Source of the DNA: Paraburkholderia sp. FT54
GTDB lineage: Bacteria > Pseudomonadota > Gammaproteobacteria > Burkholderiales > Burkholderiaceae
Assembly (NCBI RefSeq): GCF_031585635.1
Contig: NZ_CP134195.1
Coordinates: 3,658,001-3,722,000, forward strand
DNA length: 64,000 nt
Reading direction: 5' to 3'
Within the stretch, counting starts at the first letter, position 1; every line of letters begins with the position of its first letter. Shown here one piece after another: positions 37,701-46,312 of this stretch. Made by a program: the position numbers and the translations under genes. The notes beneath the pieces are model-generated. The model ran no database searches. It had not been told where the DNA came from and was given only the letters and a program-made list of their open reading frames with translations.

Positions 37701-37907
37701 CTCGAAGCGGCCGAGCGCGGCAAGGCCGCCGTCGAGCGCCGCACGGTAGGCGTCGAGGTTCTGGCGCACGCTCGTCGAACGCAGCATGCGCGCGTCGGCG
37801 TCACGTTGGCCGCAAATCTGCGTATAGGCGACGAACGCGTTCGCGCCGACCGCCGCGGCAACGACCGCCAGGTTGATCAGCAGCCGCTTCGATAAAAAAG
37901 GAGTCAT
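34797..37907 (-). CDS. Membrane PAS-GGDEF-EAL protein (c-di-GMP turnover)
   Basis: A 1036-residue bifunctional-looking c-di-GMP protein. It has TM1 at about 9-29 and TM2 at 184-204 with a periplasmic region of about 155 residues, then three PAS domains (roughly 225-345, 350-470, 475-595). A GGDEF domain follows (motif HGGDEF near residue 684) and then an EAL domain (EALVRW near residue 810). Both motifs are intact, so synthesis and/or degradation of c-di-GMP are possible. The balance cannot be read from sequence. The ribosome-binding site AAGGAGTC precedes the ATG at 37907. Confidence 0.92.
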   Translation of the reverse strand: MTPFLSKRLLINLAVVAAAVGANAFVAYTQICGQRDADARMLRSTSVRQNLDAYRAALDGGLAALGRFEASGESAPASAGTDMATTLARLERDLRNELAGEPAMLDALAKLSSDSHALQHDIDGALLRSANAGPDASREWAASTYTHLGLGLDRLEDGLAALRGAESRALQASLAASASETQRAMFLLIVTMLGGSVLLIFTFGARENSAREKLRSVRALGRNDERFRGLFDEHPVPMYIFDRETLRFLAVNAAAIQQYGYTESEFLGMTVRAIRPNGEISRLESHMQRSDAGQHGRTMAGIWHHRRKDGSTISADISYHALNFMGRAAFFVLADDVTEQINAEAEAQRSNQMLEAVIDNIPQRIFWKDMESRYLGCNMAFARDAGLAYPEQVVGKSDADMPWRDFSTLLNDHDKEVVSTGVPKMNFEVDLVIDGVHRTTVTSKLPFTDGDGRVIGVLGSYTDITERKRADLALRLQSRALDASVNAILITAPSPNGNLIEYVNPAFMRITGYDPAEVIGHDCRVLQRDDREQEGVALIRQALTTNREVSAVVRNYRKDGALFWNQLFIAPVPDQDGVITHHIGVINDVTDLMRYQEQLEYQANYDSLTRLPNRNLLRDRLQHALIIAQRHHKGVAVVFIDLDGFKNVNDSLGHSVGDRLLSVVAERLARCTRTSDTVARHGGDEFVIVMTDTVDEQSLIAWMERVRASISEPVWLDGTELYVGCSMGASLFPQDGEDAETLMKKADLAMYRAKDMGRNTFQFYQPEMNASAGARLNLERRLRRALRDNEFLLHYQPQVDIVSGQIVGTEALVRWRDPEVGLVLPSSFIPVAEESGLIGPLSEWVLREACRQNKAWQDEGLPPARVSVNLSARVFQQRDIAKLVMQVLAETGLEPQYLELELTESTIMRNAEEAVSMLNELHALGIGLAIDDFGTGYSSLSYLKRFPVDRLKIDRSFVSDIGVSGDDETITSAIIALAHSLKLQVIAEGVETSAQLDFLKERACDEMQGFYFAKPLSTDAISELLQGGVGRELATV

Positions 37908-38065
37908 GGGTTCCGAACGTCAATCGTTCTGCGGGCGGGAGCGCGCGGTCGCTTTCGATGCATCGGGCCGCATCGATACGAGTCTCTTTACGCGCCAACC
38001 CATGGATAACGGCAGGGTTCGGAACAGATTGAGGGTAGCGAATGAAAAAAACTGGCCGGCCGTAC

Positions 38066-38542
38066 CTAGCCGGCCGTACCGAACTCCTTCATGGCCGGGA
38101 CGAAGTCGTGATTGGCCTCCGGCTTGCGCGACAGCTTGGCGAGCACGTAGCGCTTGAACGGCGCCAGCTCGGCCCACTGCGCGACGCCCGGCGCGGCGAG
38201 GCCGGCCAGTTGCGCCTGATGCGCGATGCCATCCGGCACGCTGTCCGTGCGGCGCCAGGCCGGCGCTTCCTCGGGCGTGAACCATTCCGGCTCGATGTTT
38301 GCGTGGGTGCGCAGCATTTCGAACAGCGCATGATCGAAATTCGGTTCGATCTCCGCGTCGTCCTCGACCGGGAAACGCGCCAGCAGCTTGCGGTCTTCGA
38401 GCGGCAGCATTTGCCACTGATCGAGCGTGATACGCAGCCCGAAGCGGTCGAGATTGAAGCGCACCGACATCGGGATGTAGGTGAAATTCTCCGAAGACTC
38501 GACCTCGAAGTTGAACAGAAGCGGCGCTTCGTTGAGTCCCAT
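38066..38542 (-). CDS. Nitrate reductase associated protein family
   Basis: A 158-residue protein recognised as the family named for its neighbourhood to nitrate reductase genes in some bacteria. It has the motif LLFNFEVESSENFTYIPMSVRFNLD at the N-terminus and the family-specific RFPVEDD and EFGTAG ends. The biochemical role is unknown. It lies divergently, 150 bp from fdhD, whose product activates molybdenum enzymes. The pairing suggests a role in a molybdoenzyme context, by inference only. Confidence 0.75.
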   Translation of the reverse strand: MGLNEAPLLFNFEVESSENFTYIPMSVRFNLDRFGLRITLDQWQMLPLEDRKLLARFPVEDDAEIEPNFDHALFEMLRTHANIEPEWFTPEEAPAWRRTDSVPDGIAHQAQLAGLAAPGVAQWAELAPFKRYVLAKLSRKPEANHDFVPAMKEFGTAG

Positions 38543-38691
38543 GACAGTGTCCCTCGTGAATGGCGGGCAACACGCAAGCCCAGCTTGGGGTATTTTAGAA
38601 CCTTATTCGCGCGACGGCGGCATGGCCGGGGGCAACGTACCGGCCCGCCAGCCGCTCACGCGCGCGCAGCATGGCAAAGGAGTGAACTCAC

Positions 38692-39531
38692 TTGAACGAA
38701 CTGGAAACAGCCGGACAGCCGGGCGCGGTGGAGCGCCAAGTGCGCCGGCATCGCGGCGCAGCGGTCGAAACCGTGATCGACCACGTCGGTCAGGAATGGC
38801 CGGTCGCACTCGTCTTCAACGGCATTTCGCACGCGGTGATGATGTGCACGCCGCGCGATCTGGAGGCGTTCGCGGTCGGATTCGCGATTTCGGAAGGGAT
38901 CGTGGCGCGTGGCAGCGACATTCAGGACATCGAGGTCGAGCTGCATGACGACGGTGAATTGCCACATGCCGAAGTGCAGCTACAGGTGGTGCAGCAGGCG
39001 TTCGTCGCGCTGAAGGAGAAGCGCCGCGCGCTTGCCGGGCGCACCGGGTGCGGGGTCTGCGGGATCGAAAGCATCGATCTGCTGGATCTGAAGCCGGAGC
39101 GTGTGCCGGACACCGGCTTTCTGCAACGGCTCGCGCCGGATGCGATCGCGCGCGCCGCCCGCGAATTGCCCGAGCACCAGGCATTGACGCGGCTGACCGG
39201 CGGGCTGCACGCGGCCGCGTGGTGCGACGCGGCGGGCGCAATCCGTTGCGCGTTCGAAGACGTCGGCCGCCACAACGCGCTCGACAAGCTGATCGGCCAG
39301 CTGGTGCTCGATCGCGTGGATACCAAAGAAGGTTTCGTGTTTCTGTCGAGCCGCGCCAGCTACGAGCTGGTGCGCAAGGCCGCGCGCGTCGACGTGCCGA
39401 TGCTCGCCACGATCTCGGCGCCGTCGTCGCTGGCGATTGCGATTGCCCGCAAGGCGGGCGTGCGGCTGGTGAGCTTCTGCCGCGAGAAAAGCTACGTCGA
39501 CTACGATACGTTGCAGCCGGCGCAGCCTTGA
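38692..39531 (+). CDS. fdhD: Formate dehydrogenase accessory sulfurtransferase FdhD
   Basis: Transfers sulfur from IscS to the molybdenum cofactor of formate dehydrogenases. It has 279 residues. The cysteine motif GRTGCGVCG (both Cys of the CxxC type) and the late C-terminal CREKSYVDY are typical, as is FEDVGRHNALDK. The start is a TTG at 38692 supported by AAAGGAG nine bases upstream. No ATG gives the full N-terminus, so the start is unusual but well placed. Confidence 0.92.
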   Translation: MNELETAGQPGAVERQVRRHRGAAVETVIDHVGQEWPVALVFNGISHAVMMCTPRDLEAFAVGFAISEGIVARGSDIQDIEVELHDDGELPHAEVQLQVVQQAFVALKEKRRALAGRTGCGVCGIESIDLLDLKPERVPDTGFLQRLAPDAIARAARELPEHQALTRLTGGLHAAAWCDAAGAIRCAFEDVGRHNALDKLIGQLVLDRVDTKEGFVFLSSRASYELVRKAARVDVPMLATISAPSSLAIAIARKAGVRLVSFCREKSYVDYDTLQPAQP

Positions 39532-39539
39532 GCGGCCGA

Positions 39540-39561
39540 CGCGCCTGAACGTTCAGGCGCG
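39540..39561. terminator. Palindrome between convergent fdhD and enoyl-CoA hydratase gene
   Basis: Perfect inverted repeat CGCGCCTGAA-CG-TTCAGGCGCG. No T-run follows on the plus strand, so it may serve as a bidirectional hairpin without classical termination. Confidence 0.5.
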
Positions 39562-39655
39562 CGAACGCCCTAACGCGCAAAAAAGCTGAAGTTGCGAGCG
39601 GGCGATATCCCTTCAACGCCCGAACGCTCGCACGCCGGACGCACCCCGCACGCCG

Positions 39656-40420
39656 TTAATCGAATTGCCGGAAGTCCGGCTTGCGCTTTTCGAAGAACGC
39701 CTTGAACGCCTCGCGTGCTTCCGGCGCGAGCAGCATCTTGCCGAAGTGCACGGCTTCTTCGGACATCTGCGTTTGCAGCTCCAGGTGGCTCGCGCGCTTC
39801 ATCAAACTCTTCGTCACGCGCAGCGACGAGGCGGGCAACGCGGCCAGCTTCGCGACTTGCGAAGCGGCGAATGCATCGACTTCCGCAGCGGGCAGCAGGC
39901 GATTCACGAAGCCCATGCGCTGCGCCTCGGCGGCATCGAACGCTTCGCCGAGCAGCAGTTTCTCCGCCGCCGCCTGGTAGCCGCCCACTCGCTGCAACAG
40001 CAGGCTGGACGCCGCTTCCGGACACAAGCCGAGTTGCGTGAACGGCAGCGAGAAGCTCGCGGTGTCGGCCGCGTAGACCAGGTCGCAATGCAGCAGCAGC
40101 GTCGTGCCGATGCCGACCGCCGGGCCCGCCACCGACGCCACCACCGGCTTTTCCGCCGAACTGATCGCGCGCAGGAACTGGAACACCGGCGCGTGTTCGC
40201 CCATCGGCGGCGTTTTCATGAAATCTTCGAGATCGTTGCCGGCGCTGAAAATGCCCGCGCTGCCGCGAATCAGAATGGCGCGCACGGCTGCGTCGCCTTG
40301 CGCTTCGACCAGCGCGTCGGCCATCGTCTGGTACATCGCGGCCGTGATCGCGTTTTTCTTGTCGGGCCGGTTGAAGGCAATCGTCAGCACGCCGTCGGCG
40401 CGCTCGACCAGAATATCCAT
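39656..40420 (-). CDS. Enoyl-CoA hydratase/isomerase family protein
   Basis: A 254-residue crotonase-fold enzyme in the beta-oxidation cluster. It has the oxyanion-hole segments SAGIFSAGNDLEDFM and AGPAVGIGTTLLLHCD. The acidic residue pair of true hydratases is not evident in the second region, where the family usually shows a Glu (here LGLCPEAASS). The Glu in LCPEAAS may serve. Hydratase or isomerase activity cannot be separated by sequence. The start at 40420 has GAGGAG at good distance, and an ATG six bases upstream is too close to it. It is last in the fad operon. Confidence 0.85.
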   Translation of the reverse strand: MDILVERADGVLTIAFNRPDKKNAITAAMYQTMADALVEAQGDAAVRAILIRGSAGIFSAGNDLEDFMKTPPMGEHAPVFQFLRAISSAEKPVVASVAGPAVGIGTTLLLHCDLVYAADTASFSLPFTQLGLCPEAASSLLLQRVGGYQAAAEKLLLGEAFDAAEAQRMGFVNRLLPAAEVDAFAASQVAKLAALPASSLRVTKSLMKRASHLELQTQMSEEAVHFGKMLLAPEAREAFKAFFEKRKPDFRQFD

Positions 40421-40454
40421 CGTCATCTCCTCGTACTCCTGCTGAGAATGTAAA

Positions 40455-40521
40455 AACGGTTCGCAAGCCGGATGGCCTGCGAACCGTTCCGCGGTCCTCA
40501 ACGCTTACGCGCGAGGACCGC
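40455..40521. other. Two intercistronic hairpins
   Basis: Hairpin 1 has arms AACGGTTCGCA (40455-40465) and TGCGAACCGTT (40478-40488). Hairpin 2 has arms GCGGTCCTC (40491-40499) and GAGGACCGC (40513-40521). They lie between the thiolase stop and the enoyl-CoA hydratase start and may act in mRNA stability or partial attenuation. Confidence 0.6.
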
Positions 40522-40544
40522 AGCGAACCTCGGGGTGACCATGC

Positions 40545-41744
40545 TCACAGACGCTCGATAATGCCCGCCGCGCCCATACCCGTCCCGACGCACATCGTCA
40601 CCATGCCGTACTTGTAGTTACGGCGGCGCAAGCCATGCACCACGGTCGACGCACGAATCGCGCCCGTCGCGCCCAGCGGGTGGCCAAGGGCGATCGCACC
40701 GCCGAGCGGGTTGATCTTCGCCGGGTCGAGACCGAGGTCCTGAATCACCGCCAGCGATTGCGCGGCAAATGCTTCATTCAGCTCGATCCAGTCCAGGTCG
40801 TCGATCTTCAGGCCGGCGGCCTTCAGCGCGGCCGGAATCGCCTCCTTCGGACCGATGCCCATGATTTCCGGCGGCACGCCGCGCACGGCGAAGCTGACGA
40901 AACGCGCGAGCGGCGTCAGATTGAATTCCTTGAGCGTCTTTTCCGACACGACGATCAACGCGCCCGCGCCGTCCGATGTCTGCGAGCTGTTGCCCGCCGT
41001 CACCGAACCCTTGTTGGCGAACACCGCGCGCAGCTTGGCCAGACCTTCGAGCGACGTTTCCGCGCGCGGGCCTTCGTCGAGCGAGACTTCACGGGTCTTC
41101 ACGCGCACTTCGCCGGTCGCGAGATCGGGGAAGCGTTCGGTGATCGTGTAGGCGGCGATTTCGTCGTTGAATTCGCCGGCTTGCTGCGCGGCGATGGCAC
41201 GGCGGTGCGATTCGAACGAGAACGCGTCTTGCGCTTCGCGGCTGATCTTCCAGCGCTCGGCCACCTTCTCCGCCGTCAGGCCCATGCCGTAGGCAATGCC
41301 GATGTCTTCATTGCGATCGAAGATATGCGGCGACATGGACGGCTTGTTGCCCATCATCGGCACCATGCTCATCGATTCGCAGCCGCCGGCGATCATCGCT
41401 TCCGATTCGCCGACGCGGATGCGGTCGGCCGCCATCGCCAGCGCGGTCAGGCCCGATGCGCAGAAGCGGTTCACCGTCACGCCGCCGACACTATTCGGCA
41501 GGCCGGCCAGCAGCGCGCCCATGCGCGCGACGTTCAACCCTTGTTCCGCTTCCGGAATCGCGCAGCCGATGATCGCGTCTTCGATCACCTTGGTGTCGAG
41601 GCCGGGCACTTGCGCCACGGCCGACCTGATCGCGTGCACCAGCAGTTCGTCCGGGCGCGTGTTCTTGAACATCCCGCGCGGCGCCTTGCCGATCGGCGTA
41701 CGGCTCGCGGCGACGATGTATGCGTCTTGCAATTGCTTTGCCAT
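40545..41744 (-). CDS. Acetyl-CoA C-acyltransferase (thiolase), FadA-type
   Basis: Cleaves 3-ketoacyl-CoA to acetyl-CoA and a shortened acyl-CoA. It has 399 residues. Active Cys in RFCASGLTAL, His in GHPLGATGA and second Cys in CVGTGMGAAG are all present. The ATG at 41744 has GGAG a few bases upstream, so it was preferred to 41756. It follows the FadN-type gene, with two repeat copies in the gap. Confidence 0.93.
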   Translation of the reverse strand: MAKQLQDAYIVAASRTPIGKAPRGMFKNTRPDELLVHAIRSAVAQVPGLDTKVIEDAIIGCAIPEAEQGLNVARMGALLAGLPNSVGGVTVNRFCASGLTALAMAADRIRVGESEAMIAGGCESMSMVPMMGNKPSMSPHIFDRNEDIGIAYGMGLTAEKVAERWKISREAQDAFSFESHRRAIAAQQAGEFNDEIAAYTITERFPDLATGEVRVKTREVSLDEGPRAETSLEGLAKLRAVFANKGSVTAGNSSQTSDGAGALIVVSEKTLKEFNLTPLARFVSFAVRGVPPEIMGIGPKEAIPAALKAAGLKIDDLDWIELNEAFAAQSLAVIQDLGLDPAKINPLGGAIALGHPLGATGAIRASTVVHGLRRRNYKYGMVTMCVGTGMGAAGIIERL

Positions 41745-41757
41745 TTCAAGCTCCATT

Positions 41758-41801
41758 GTCGACCGAAGTTAGCGCTTCAGTGCTTACTCCGGTCCCATGC
41801 A
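41758..41801. repeat. Intercistronic stem-loop repeat, copy 2
   Basis: Shares GTCGACC-AAGTTAGCGCTTC and the ending TACTCCGGTCCCATGCA with copy 1 at 6213. It lies between fadN-type and thiolase genes, overlapping the leader of the latter. Confidence 0.85.
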
Positions 41802-41810
41802 CGTAGTGCG

Positions 41811-41855
41811 GTCGATCAGAGTTGGCGCTTTAGCGCTTTACTCTGATCCCATGCA
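41811..41855. repeat. Intercistronic stem-loop repeat, copy 3
   Basis: Ten bases from copy 2, in the same orientation. It begins GTCGATCAGAGTTGGCGC and ends TACTCTGATCCCATGCA. The stem ATCAGAGT/ACTCTGAT is kept by compensatory change relative to copy 1. Confidence 0.85.
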
Positions 41856-41866
41856 ATTCATTGCAC

Positions 41867-44302
41867 TCAGTTGCGCACCGGCTTGCCGGTTTGCAGCATG
41901 CCCATGATCCGTTCCTGCGTCTTTTGCGTGCCGAGCAGATCGACGAACGCACGACGCTCGAGTTGCAGCAGCCATTCCTCATCGACCAGACTGCCCGCTT
42001 CCACGTCACCGCCGCACACCGCTTCCGCGATACGGCTCGCGATCAGGAAATCGTGCTCGCTGATGAAACGGCCATCGCGCATGTTGACGAGCGACGCCTT
42101 GATGGTCGAGATCGCCGAACGGCCGGCCACCGGCACTTGCGTCACGCGCAGCGGCGGACGATAACCCGCCGCCGACAACGCGCGCGCTTCCTTCTTCGCG
42201 ACGTCGAGCAGTTCGAACACGTTGAAGACGATCGTGTCGGACGGTTTCAGGTAGCCCATCGCGCGGGCGTCGAGCGCGGAGGCCGAAACCTTTGCCATCG
42301 CCGCGTTTTCGAACGACTTCTGCACGAACTTCAGCAGGTCGTTGGTCGCGCCCACTTGCGTCGCGGCTTCCGCCGCTCGCAATGCCGCTTCCTTCAGGCC
42401 GCCGCCCGCCGGCACGAGACCCACGCCGACTTCCACCAGACCGAAATAGCTTTCGATGTGCGCGACCCGTTTCGCGCTATGCAGCGCCAACTCGCAGCCG
42501 CCGCCGAGCGCGATGCCCGACACGGCCGAGATGACCGGCACGCTCGCGTACTTCACACGCAGCATGCCTTGCTGGAATTTCTTCACAAACGGCTCGATGC
42601 CCTTCGCGCCGCCCATCATGAACGCCGGCATTGCTTCTTCGAGGTTGGCGCCCGCGGAGAACGGGCCGCCCGGCGTGCCGAGCTTCAGCGACGTCGGTTG
42701 CCACACCACCAGACCCTTGTAGTCCTTCTCGGCCAGTTCGATCGCCTGCGTCAGACCGTCGATGACCGACGGTCCGATCGTATTCATCTTGCTCTTGAAC
42801 GACACGATCAGCACGTCGTTCTCGCCTGCGCGATCGTCGACCCATGCGCGCACGGCGTCGGTTTCGAACAGCGTCTTGCCGTAGGTTTTCGGATCAGCCT
42901 TGGTTTCGCCTGCCAGCGGCGCGCGGAACACCTGCTTGTCGTAGACCGACAGCGACGAGCGCGGCACGAACGTTTTCGAAGCCGGCGACCAGGAACCTTC
43001 GTTCGTATGTACGCCGCCCTGCTCGGCCACCGGACCTTCGAGCACCCAGGACGGCAACGGCACGTTCGAGAGCGCCTTGCCCGTCGCGATATCTTCCTGC
43101 ACCCATTCGGCGACCTGTTTCCAGCCGGCCGTCTGCCAGCCTTCGAACGGACCTTCGTTCCAGCCGAAGCCCCAACGGATCGCCAGATCGACGTCGCGCG
43201 CGTTATCCGCGATCGATTCCAGATGCACGCCGATGTAGTGATACACGTCGCGGAAGATCGCCCACAGGAACTGCGCCTGCGGATGCTGCGTTTCGCGCAG
43301 CAGCTTCAGACGCTCCGCCGGCGGGCGCTTCAGAATACGGCCGACCAGTTCGTCCGCCTTCGCGCCGCCGTCGACGTACTCGCCCGTCTTCGGGTCGAGC
43401 ACCTTGATCGCCTTGCCTTCCTTCTTGTAGAAGCCGCCGCCGGTCTTCTGACCCAGCGCGCCCTTCTTGACGAGTTCGGCCAGCACGGCCGGTGTTTCGT
43501 AGACCGGGAAGAACGGGTCGTCCTTCAGCGTGTCCTGCATCGTCTTGATGACGTGCGCCATCGTGTCCAGACCGACCACGTCGGCGGTGCGGAACGTGGC
43601 CGACTTCGCACGGCCCAGACGCGCGCCGGTCAGGTCGTCCACTTCGTCGAAACGCAGGCCGAATTTCGCAGCCTCGGTCACGACGGCGAGGATCGAGAAA
43701 ACCCCGACGCGATTGGCGATGAAGTTCGGCGTGTCTTTCGCGCGCACGACGCCCTTGCCGACCACGCTGGTCAGGAACGACTCGAGTTGATCGAGGATTT
43801 CCGGGCGCGTGGTCGCGGTCGGGATCAGTTCGACCAGGTGCATGTAGCGCGGCGGATTGAAGAAGTGCACGCCGCAAAAGCGCGCCTTCAGTTCATCCGA
43901 GAAACCTTCCGACAGTGCGGTGATCGACAGACCCGACGTGTTGGTCGCGAAAATCGCGTTCGGCGCGAGGTGCGGCGCGACCTTCTTGTACAGGTCGTGC
44001 TTCCAGTCCATGCGTTCGGCAATCGCTTCGATCACGAGGTCGCATTCGGCGAGTTTTTCGATGTCGTCGTCGTAGTTCGCGGGCTGGATGTATTGCGCGT
44101 CGTCCTTCACGCCGAACGGCGCGGGCGACAGCTTCTTCAGGTTCTCGATCGCTTTCAGCGCGATCGCGTTCTTCGGGCCTTCTTTTGCAGGCAGATCGAA
44201 CAGCAGCACGGGCACCTTGGCGTTGATCAGGTGCGCGGCGATCTGCGCGCCCATCACGCCGGCGCCGAGCACGGCTACCTTGCGAATGATCAGATTGCTC
44301 AC
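41867..44302 (-). CDS. 3-hydroxyacyl-CoA dehydrogenase/enoyl-CoA hydratase fusion (FadN type)
   Basis: An 811-residue multifunctional enzyme. The NAD-binding 3-hydroxyacyl-CoA dehydrogenase comes first (VAVLGAGVMGAQIAAH at 9-24, GVHFFNPPRYMHLVE with the catalytic His), then its C-terminal domain. Crotonase motifs come last (ISAVSGIALGGGCELALHS). This order is the reverse of E. coli FadB and the same as Bacillus FadN. The start is a GTG at 44302 with GGAGGAACGAC ahead. The longer frame to 44392 has no ribosome-binding site. It lies between the acyl-CoA dehydrogenase and thiolase genes. Confidence 0.9.
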   Translation of the reverse strand: MSNLIIRKVAVLGAGVMGAQIAAHLINAKVPVLLFDLPAKEGPKNAIALKAIENLKKLSPAPFGVKDDAQYIQPANYDDDIEKLAECDLVIEAIAERMDWKHDLYKKVAPHLAPNAIFATNTSGLSITALSEGFSDELKARFCGVHFFNPPRYMHLVELIPTATTRPEILDQLESFLTSVVGKGVVRAKDTPNFIANRVGVFSILAVVTEAAKFGLRFDEVDDLTGARLGRAKSATFRTADVVGLDTMAHVIKTMQDTLKDDPFFPVYETPAVLAELVKKGALGQKTGGGFYKKEGKAIKVLDPKTGEYVDGGAKADELVGRILKRPPAERLKLLRETQHPQAQFLWAIFRDVYHYIGVHLESIADNARDVDLAIRWGFGWNEGPFEGWQTAGWKQVAEWVQEDIATGKALSNVPLPSWVLEGPVAEQGGVHTNEGSWSPASKTFVPRSSLSVYDKQVFRAPLAGETKADPKTYGKTLFETDAVRAWVDDRAGENDVLIVSFKSKMNTIGPSVIDGLTQAIELAEKDYKGLVVWQPTSLKLGTPGGPFSAGANLEEAMPAFMMGGAKGIEPFVKKFQQGMLRVKYASVPVISAVSGIALGGGCELALHSAKRVAHIESYFGLVEVGVGLVPAGGGLKEAALRAAEAATQVGATNDLLKFVQKSFENAAMAKVSASALDARAMGYLKPSDTIVFNVFELLDVAKKEARALSAAGYRPPLRVTQVPVAGRSAISTIKASLVNMRDGRFISEHDFLIASRIAEAVCGGDVEAGSLVDEEWLLQLERRAFVDLLGTQKTQERIMGMLQTGKPVRN

Positions 44303-44426
44303 GTCGTTCCTCCGGGGAGTTGTGCGATGTCGCGAAGCTTCATGGGACGCTTCGCGATGTGTGGCTGACGGGCGGCGCCGCGCGTTCGACATGCGCGGCG
44401 CCTGCCTCGATGGGTTTGCGTAAGGC

Positions 44427-46214
44427 TTAGAACAGCGCTTCTTCGAGGTCCATCATGGACTTCGAACCGGCGCGTGCCTGACGGATCGTCATTGCCGTTT
44501 CCGGCAGCAGCTTGGCGAAGTAGAAGCGAGCTGTGGCGAGCTTCGCCTTGTAGAACGGATCGCCCGAGGCTTCCTTATCGAGCGCGACGCGTGCCATGCG
44601 CGCCCAGAAGTACGAAAACACGAGGTGGCCGACGGTGCGCAGATACGGCACGGCGGCAGCGCCGACTTCGTCCGGATTCTGCATGGCCTTCATGCCGATT
44701 TCCATCGTCAGCTTCTGCACCTTTTCGCCGATGTCGGCGAGCGGGTTGATGAACTCCTGCATTTCCGGCTTCACGCCTTCGGCTTCGACGAAATCGGACA
44801 CCAGCTTGCCGAACTTCTTCATCTTCGCGCCCATGTCGCCGAGGATCTTGCGGCCGAGCAGATCAAGCGCCTGAATCGCGTTGGTCCCTTCGTAGATCAT
44901 GTTGATACGCGCGTCGCGCACGTACTGCTCCATGCCCCACTCGGCGATGAAGCCGTGGCCGCCGTAGATCTGCATGGCGTGGTTGGTGCTCTCGAACGCG
45001 TTGTCCGACAGGAACGCCTTCAGGATCGGCGTGAGCAGCGCGACGAGGTCGGCGGCTTCCTTGCGCACCGATTCGTCAGCGTGCGACAGTTCCTTGTCGA
45101 TGTGCAGCGCCGACCAGTACGAGAAAGCGCGCGCGGCTTCGGCGTAGGCCTTCTGCGTGAGCAGCATGCGGCGCACGTCCGGATGCACGATGATTGGATC
45201 GGCCGCCTTTTCCGGCGCCTTCGGACCGCTCAGCGAACGCATCTGCAGACGCTCTTTCGCGTACGTCAGCGAGTTCTGGTAGCCGATTTCAGTCAAGCCC
45301 AGGCTCTGCATGCCGACGCCGAGACGCGCGGCGTTCATCATCACGAACATCGCGTTCAAGCCCTTGTTCGGCTCGCCGACCAGCCAGCCACGGGCGTTGT
45401 CGAGATTGATCACACATGTCGCATTGCCGTGAATACCCATCTTGTGTTCGATGGAGCCGCACTTCACGCCATTGCGCTCGCCCGGTTCGCCCGCTTCGTT
45501 CGGCACGAACTTCGGCACGATGAAAAGCGAAATGCCCTTGGTACCCTTGGGCGCATCCGGCAGACGCGCGAGTACCAGGTGAACGATGTTCTCCGCGAGA
45601 TCGTGTTCGCCGCTGGAGATGAAAATCTTCGTGCCGCTGATCGCGTACGAGCCGTCGCTGTTCGGCTCAGCCTTGGTGCGCAGAATGCCGAGGTCGGTGC
45701 CGCAGTGCGGCTCGGTCAGACACATCGTGCCGGTCCAGACGCCCGCCACCAGCTTCGGCAGATAGCGCTGCTGCAATTCCGGCGTGCCGTGCGCGTGCAG
45801 ACATTCGTACGCGCCGTGCGAGAGGCCTGGATACATGGTCCACGCCTGATTCGCCGAGTTCAGCATTTCATACAGCGCGTTGTTGACGAACGCGGGCAGG
45901 CCCTGGCCGCCGTATTCCGGATCGCAGCCCAGTGCGGGCCAGCCGGCTTCCACATATTGTTTGTAGGCTTCCTTGAAGCCCTTCGGCGTGGTCACGACGC
46001 CGTCGCCGGCGTACGTGCAGCCTTCCTGATCGCCGCTGTGGTTGAGCGGGAACAGTACTTCGGAGCAGAACTTGCCGGCTTCCTCGAGCACCGCATTGAT
46101 CGTGTCGGCGTCGAGATCCGCGTGCTTCGGCATCTGCCTGATTTCGGCTTCGACGTTAAGCAGTTCGTGCAACACGAATTGCATGTCGCGCAGCGGCGCG
46201 GCGTACTGTCCCAT
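44427..46214 (-). CDS. Acyl-CoA dehydrogenase (FadE-type)
   Basis: FAD-dependent first step of fatty-acid beta-oxidation. It has 595 residues, longer than short/medium-chain dehydrogenases because of the C-terminal extension usual in this group. Motifs include MCLTEPHCGTDLG for the FAD site, ISGTKIFISSGEHD, QIYGGHGFIAEWGMEQ and the catalytic-Glu region RDARINMIYEGTNAIQALDL. The ATG at 46214 starts MGQYAAPLRDMQF. It is the first structural gene of the operon, 98 bp after the regulator. Confidence 0.92.
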   Translation of the reverse strand: MGQYAAPLRDMQFVLHELLNVEAEIRQMPKHADLDADTINAVLEEAGKFCSEVLFPLNHSGDQEGCTYAGDGVVTTPKGFKEAYKQYVEAGWPALGCDPEYGGQGLPAFVNNALYEMLNSANQAWTMYPGLSHGAYECLHAHGTPELQQRYLPKLVAGVWTGTMCLTEPHCGTDLGILRTKAEPNSDGSYAISGTKIFISSGEHDLAENIVHLVLARLPDAPKGTKGISLFIVPKFVPNEAGEPGERNGVKCGSIEHKMGIHGNATCVINLDNARGWLVGEPNKGLNAMFVMMNAARLGVGMQSLGLTEIGYQNSLTYAKERLQMRSLSGPKAPEKAADPIIVHPDVRRMLLTQKAYAEAARAFSYWSALHIDKELSHADESVRKEAADLVALLTPILKAFLSDNAFESTNHAMQIYGGHGFIAEWGMEQYVRDARINMIYEGTNAIQALDLLGRKILGDMGAKMKKFGKLVSDFVEAEGVKPEMQEFINPLADIGEKVQKLTMEIGMKAMQNPDEVGAAAVPYLRTVGHLVFSYFWARMARVALDKEASGDPFYKAKLATARFYFAKLLPETAMTIRQARAGSKSMMDLEEALF

Positions 46215-46312
46215 GACTCTCTCCCAAGTTTGACAAGAAGCCAGGCCGTTAGCTGAGTCCGTGGATCGGAACTTTCTGCGCCGATGAATCCGCTTGATTG
46301 GCGGTGACGCGG

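Noticed and set aside
34971..37895. 974-codon open frame on the plus strand
   Set aside because: It is antisense to the GGDEF-EAL gene, whose domains are unmistakable.
41861..44368. 835-codon open frame on the plus strand
   Set aside because: It is antisense to the FadN-type fusion gene.
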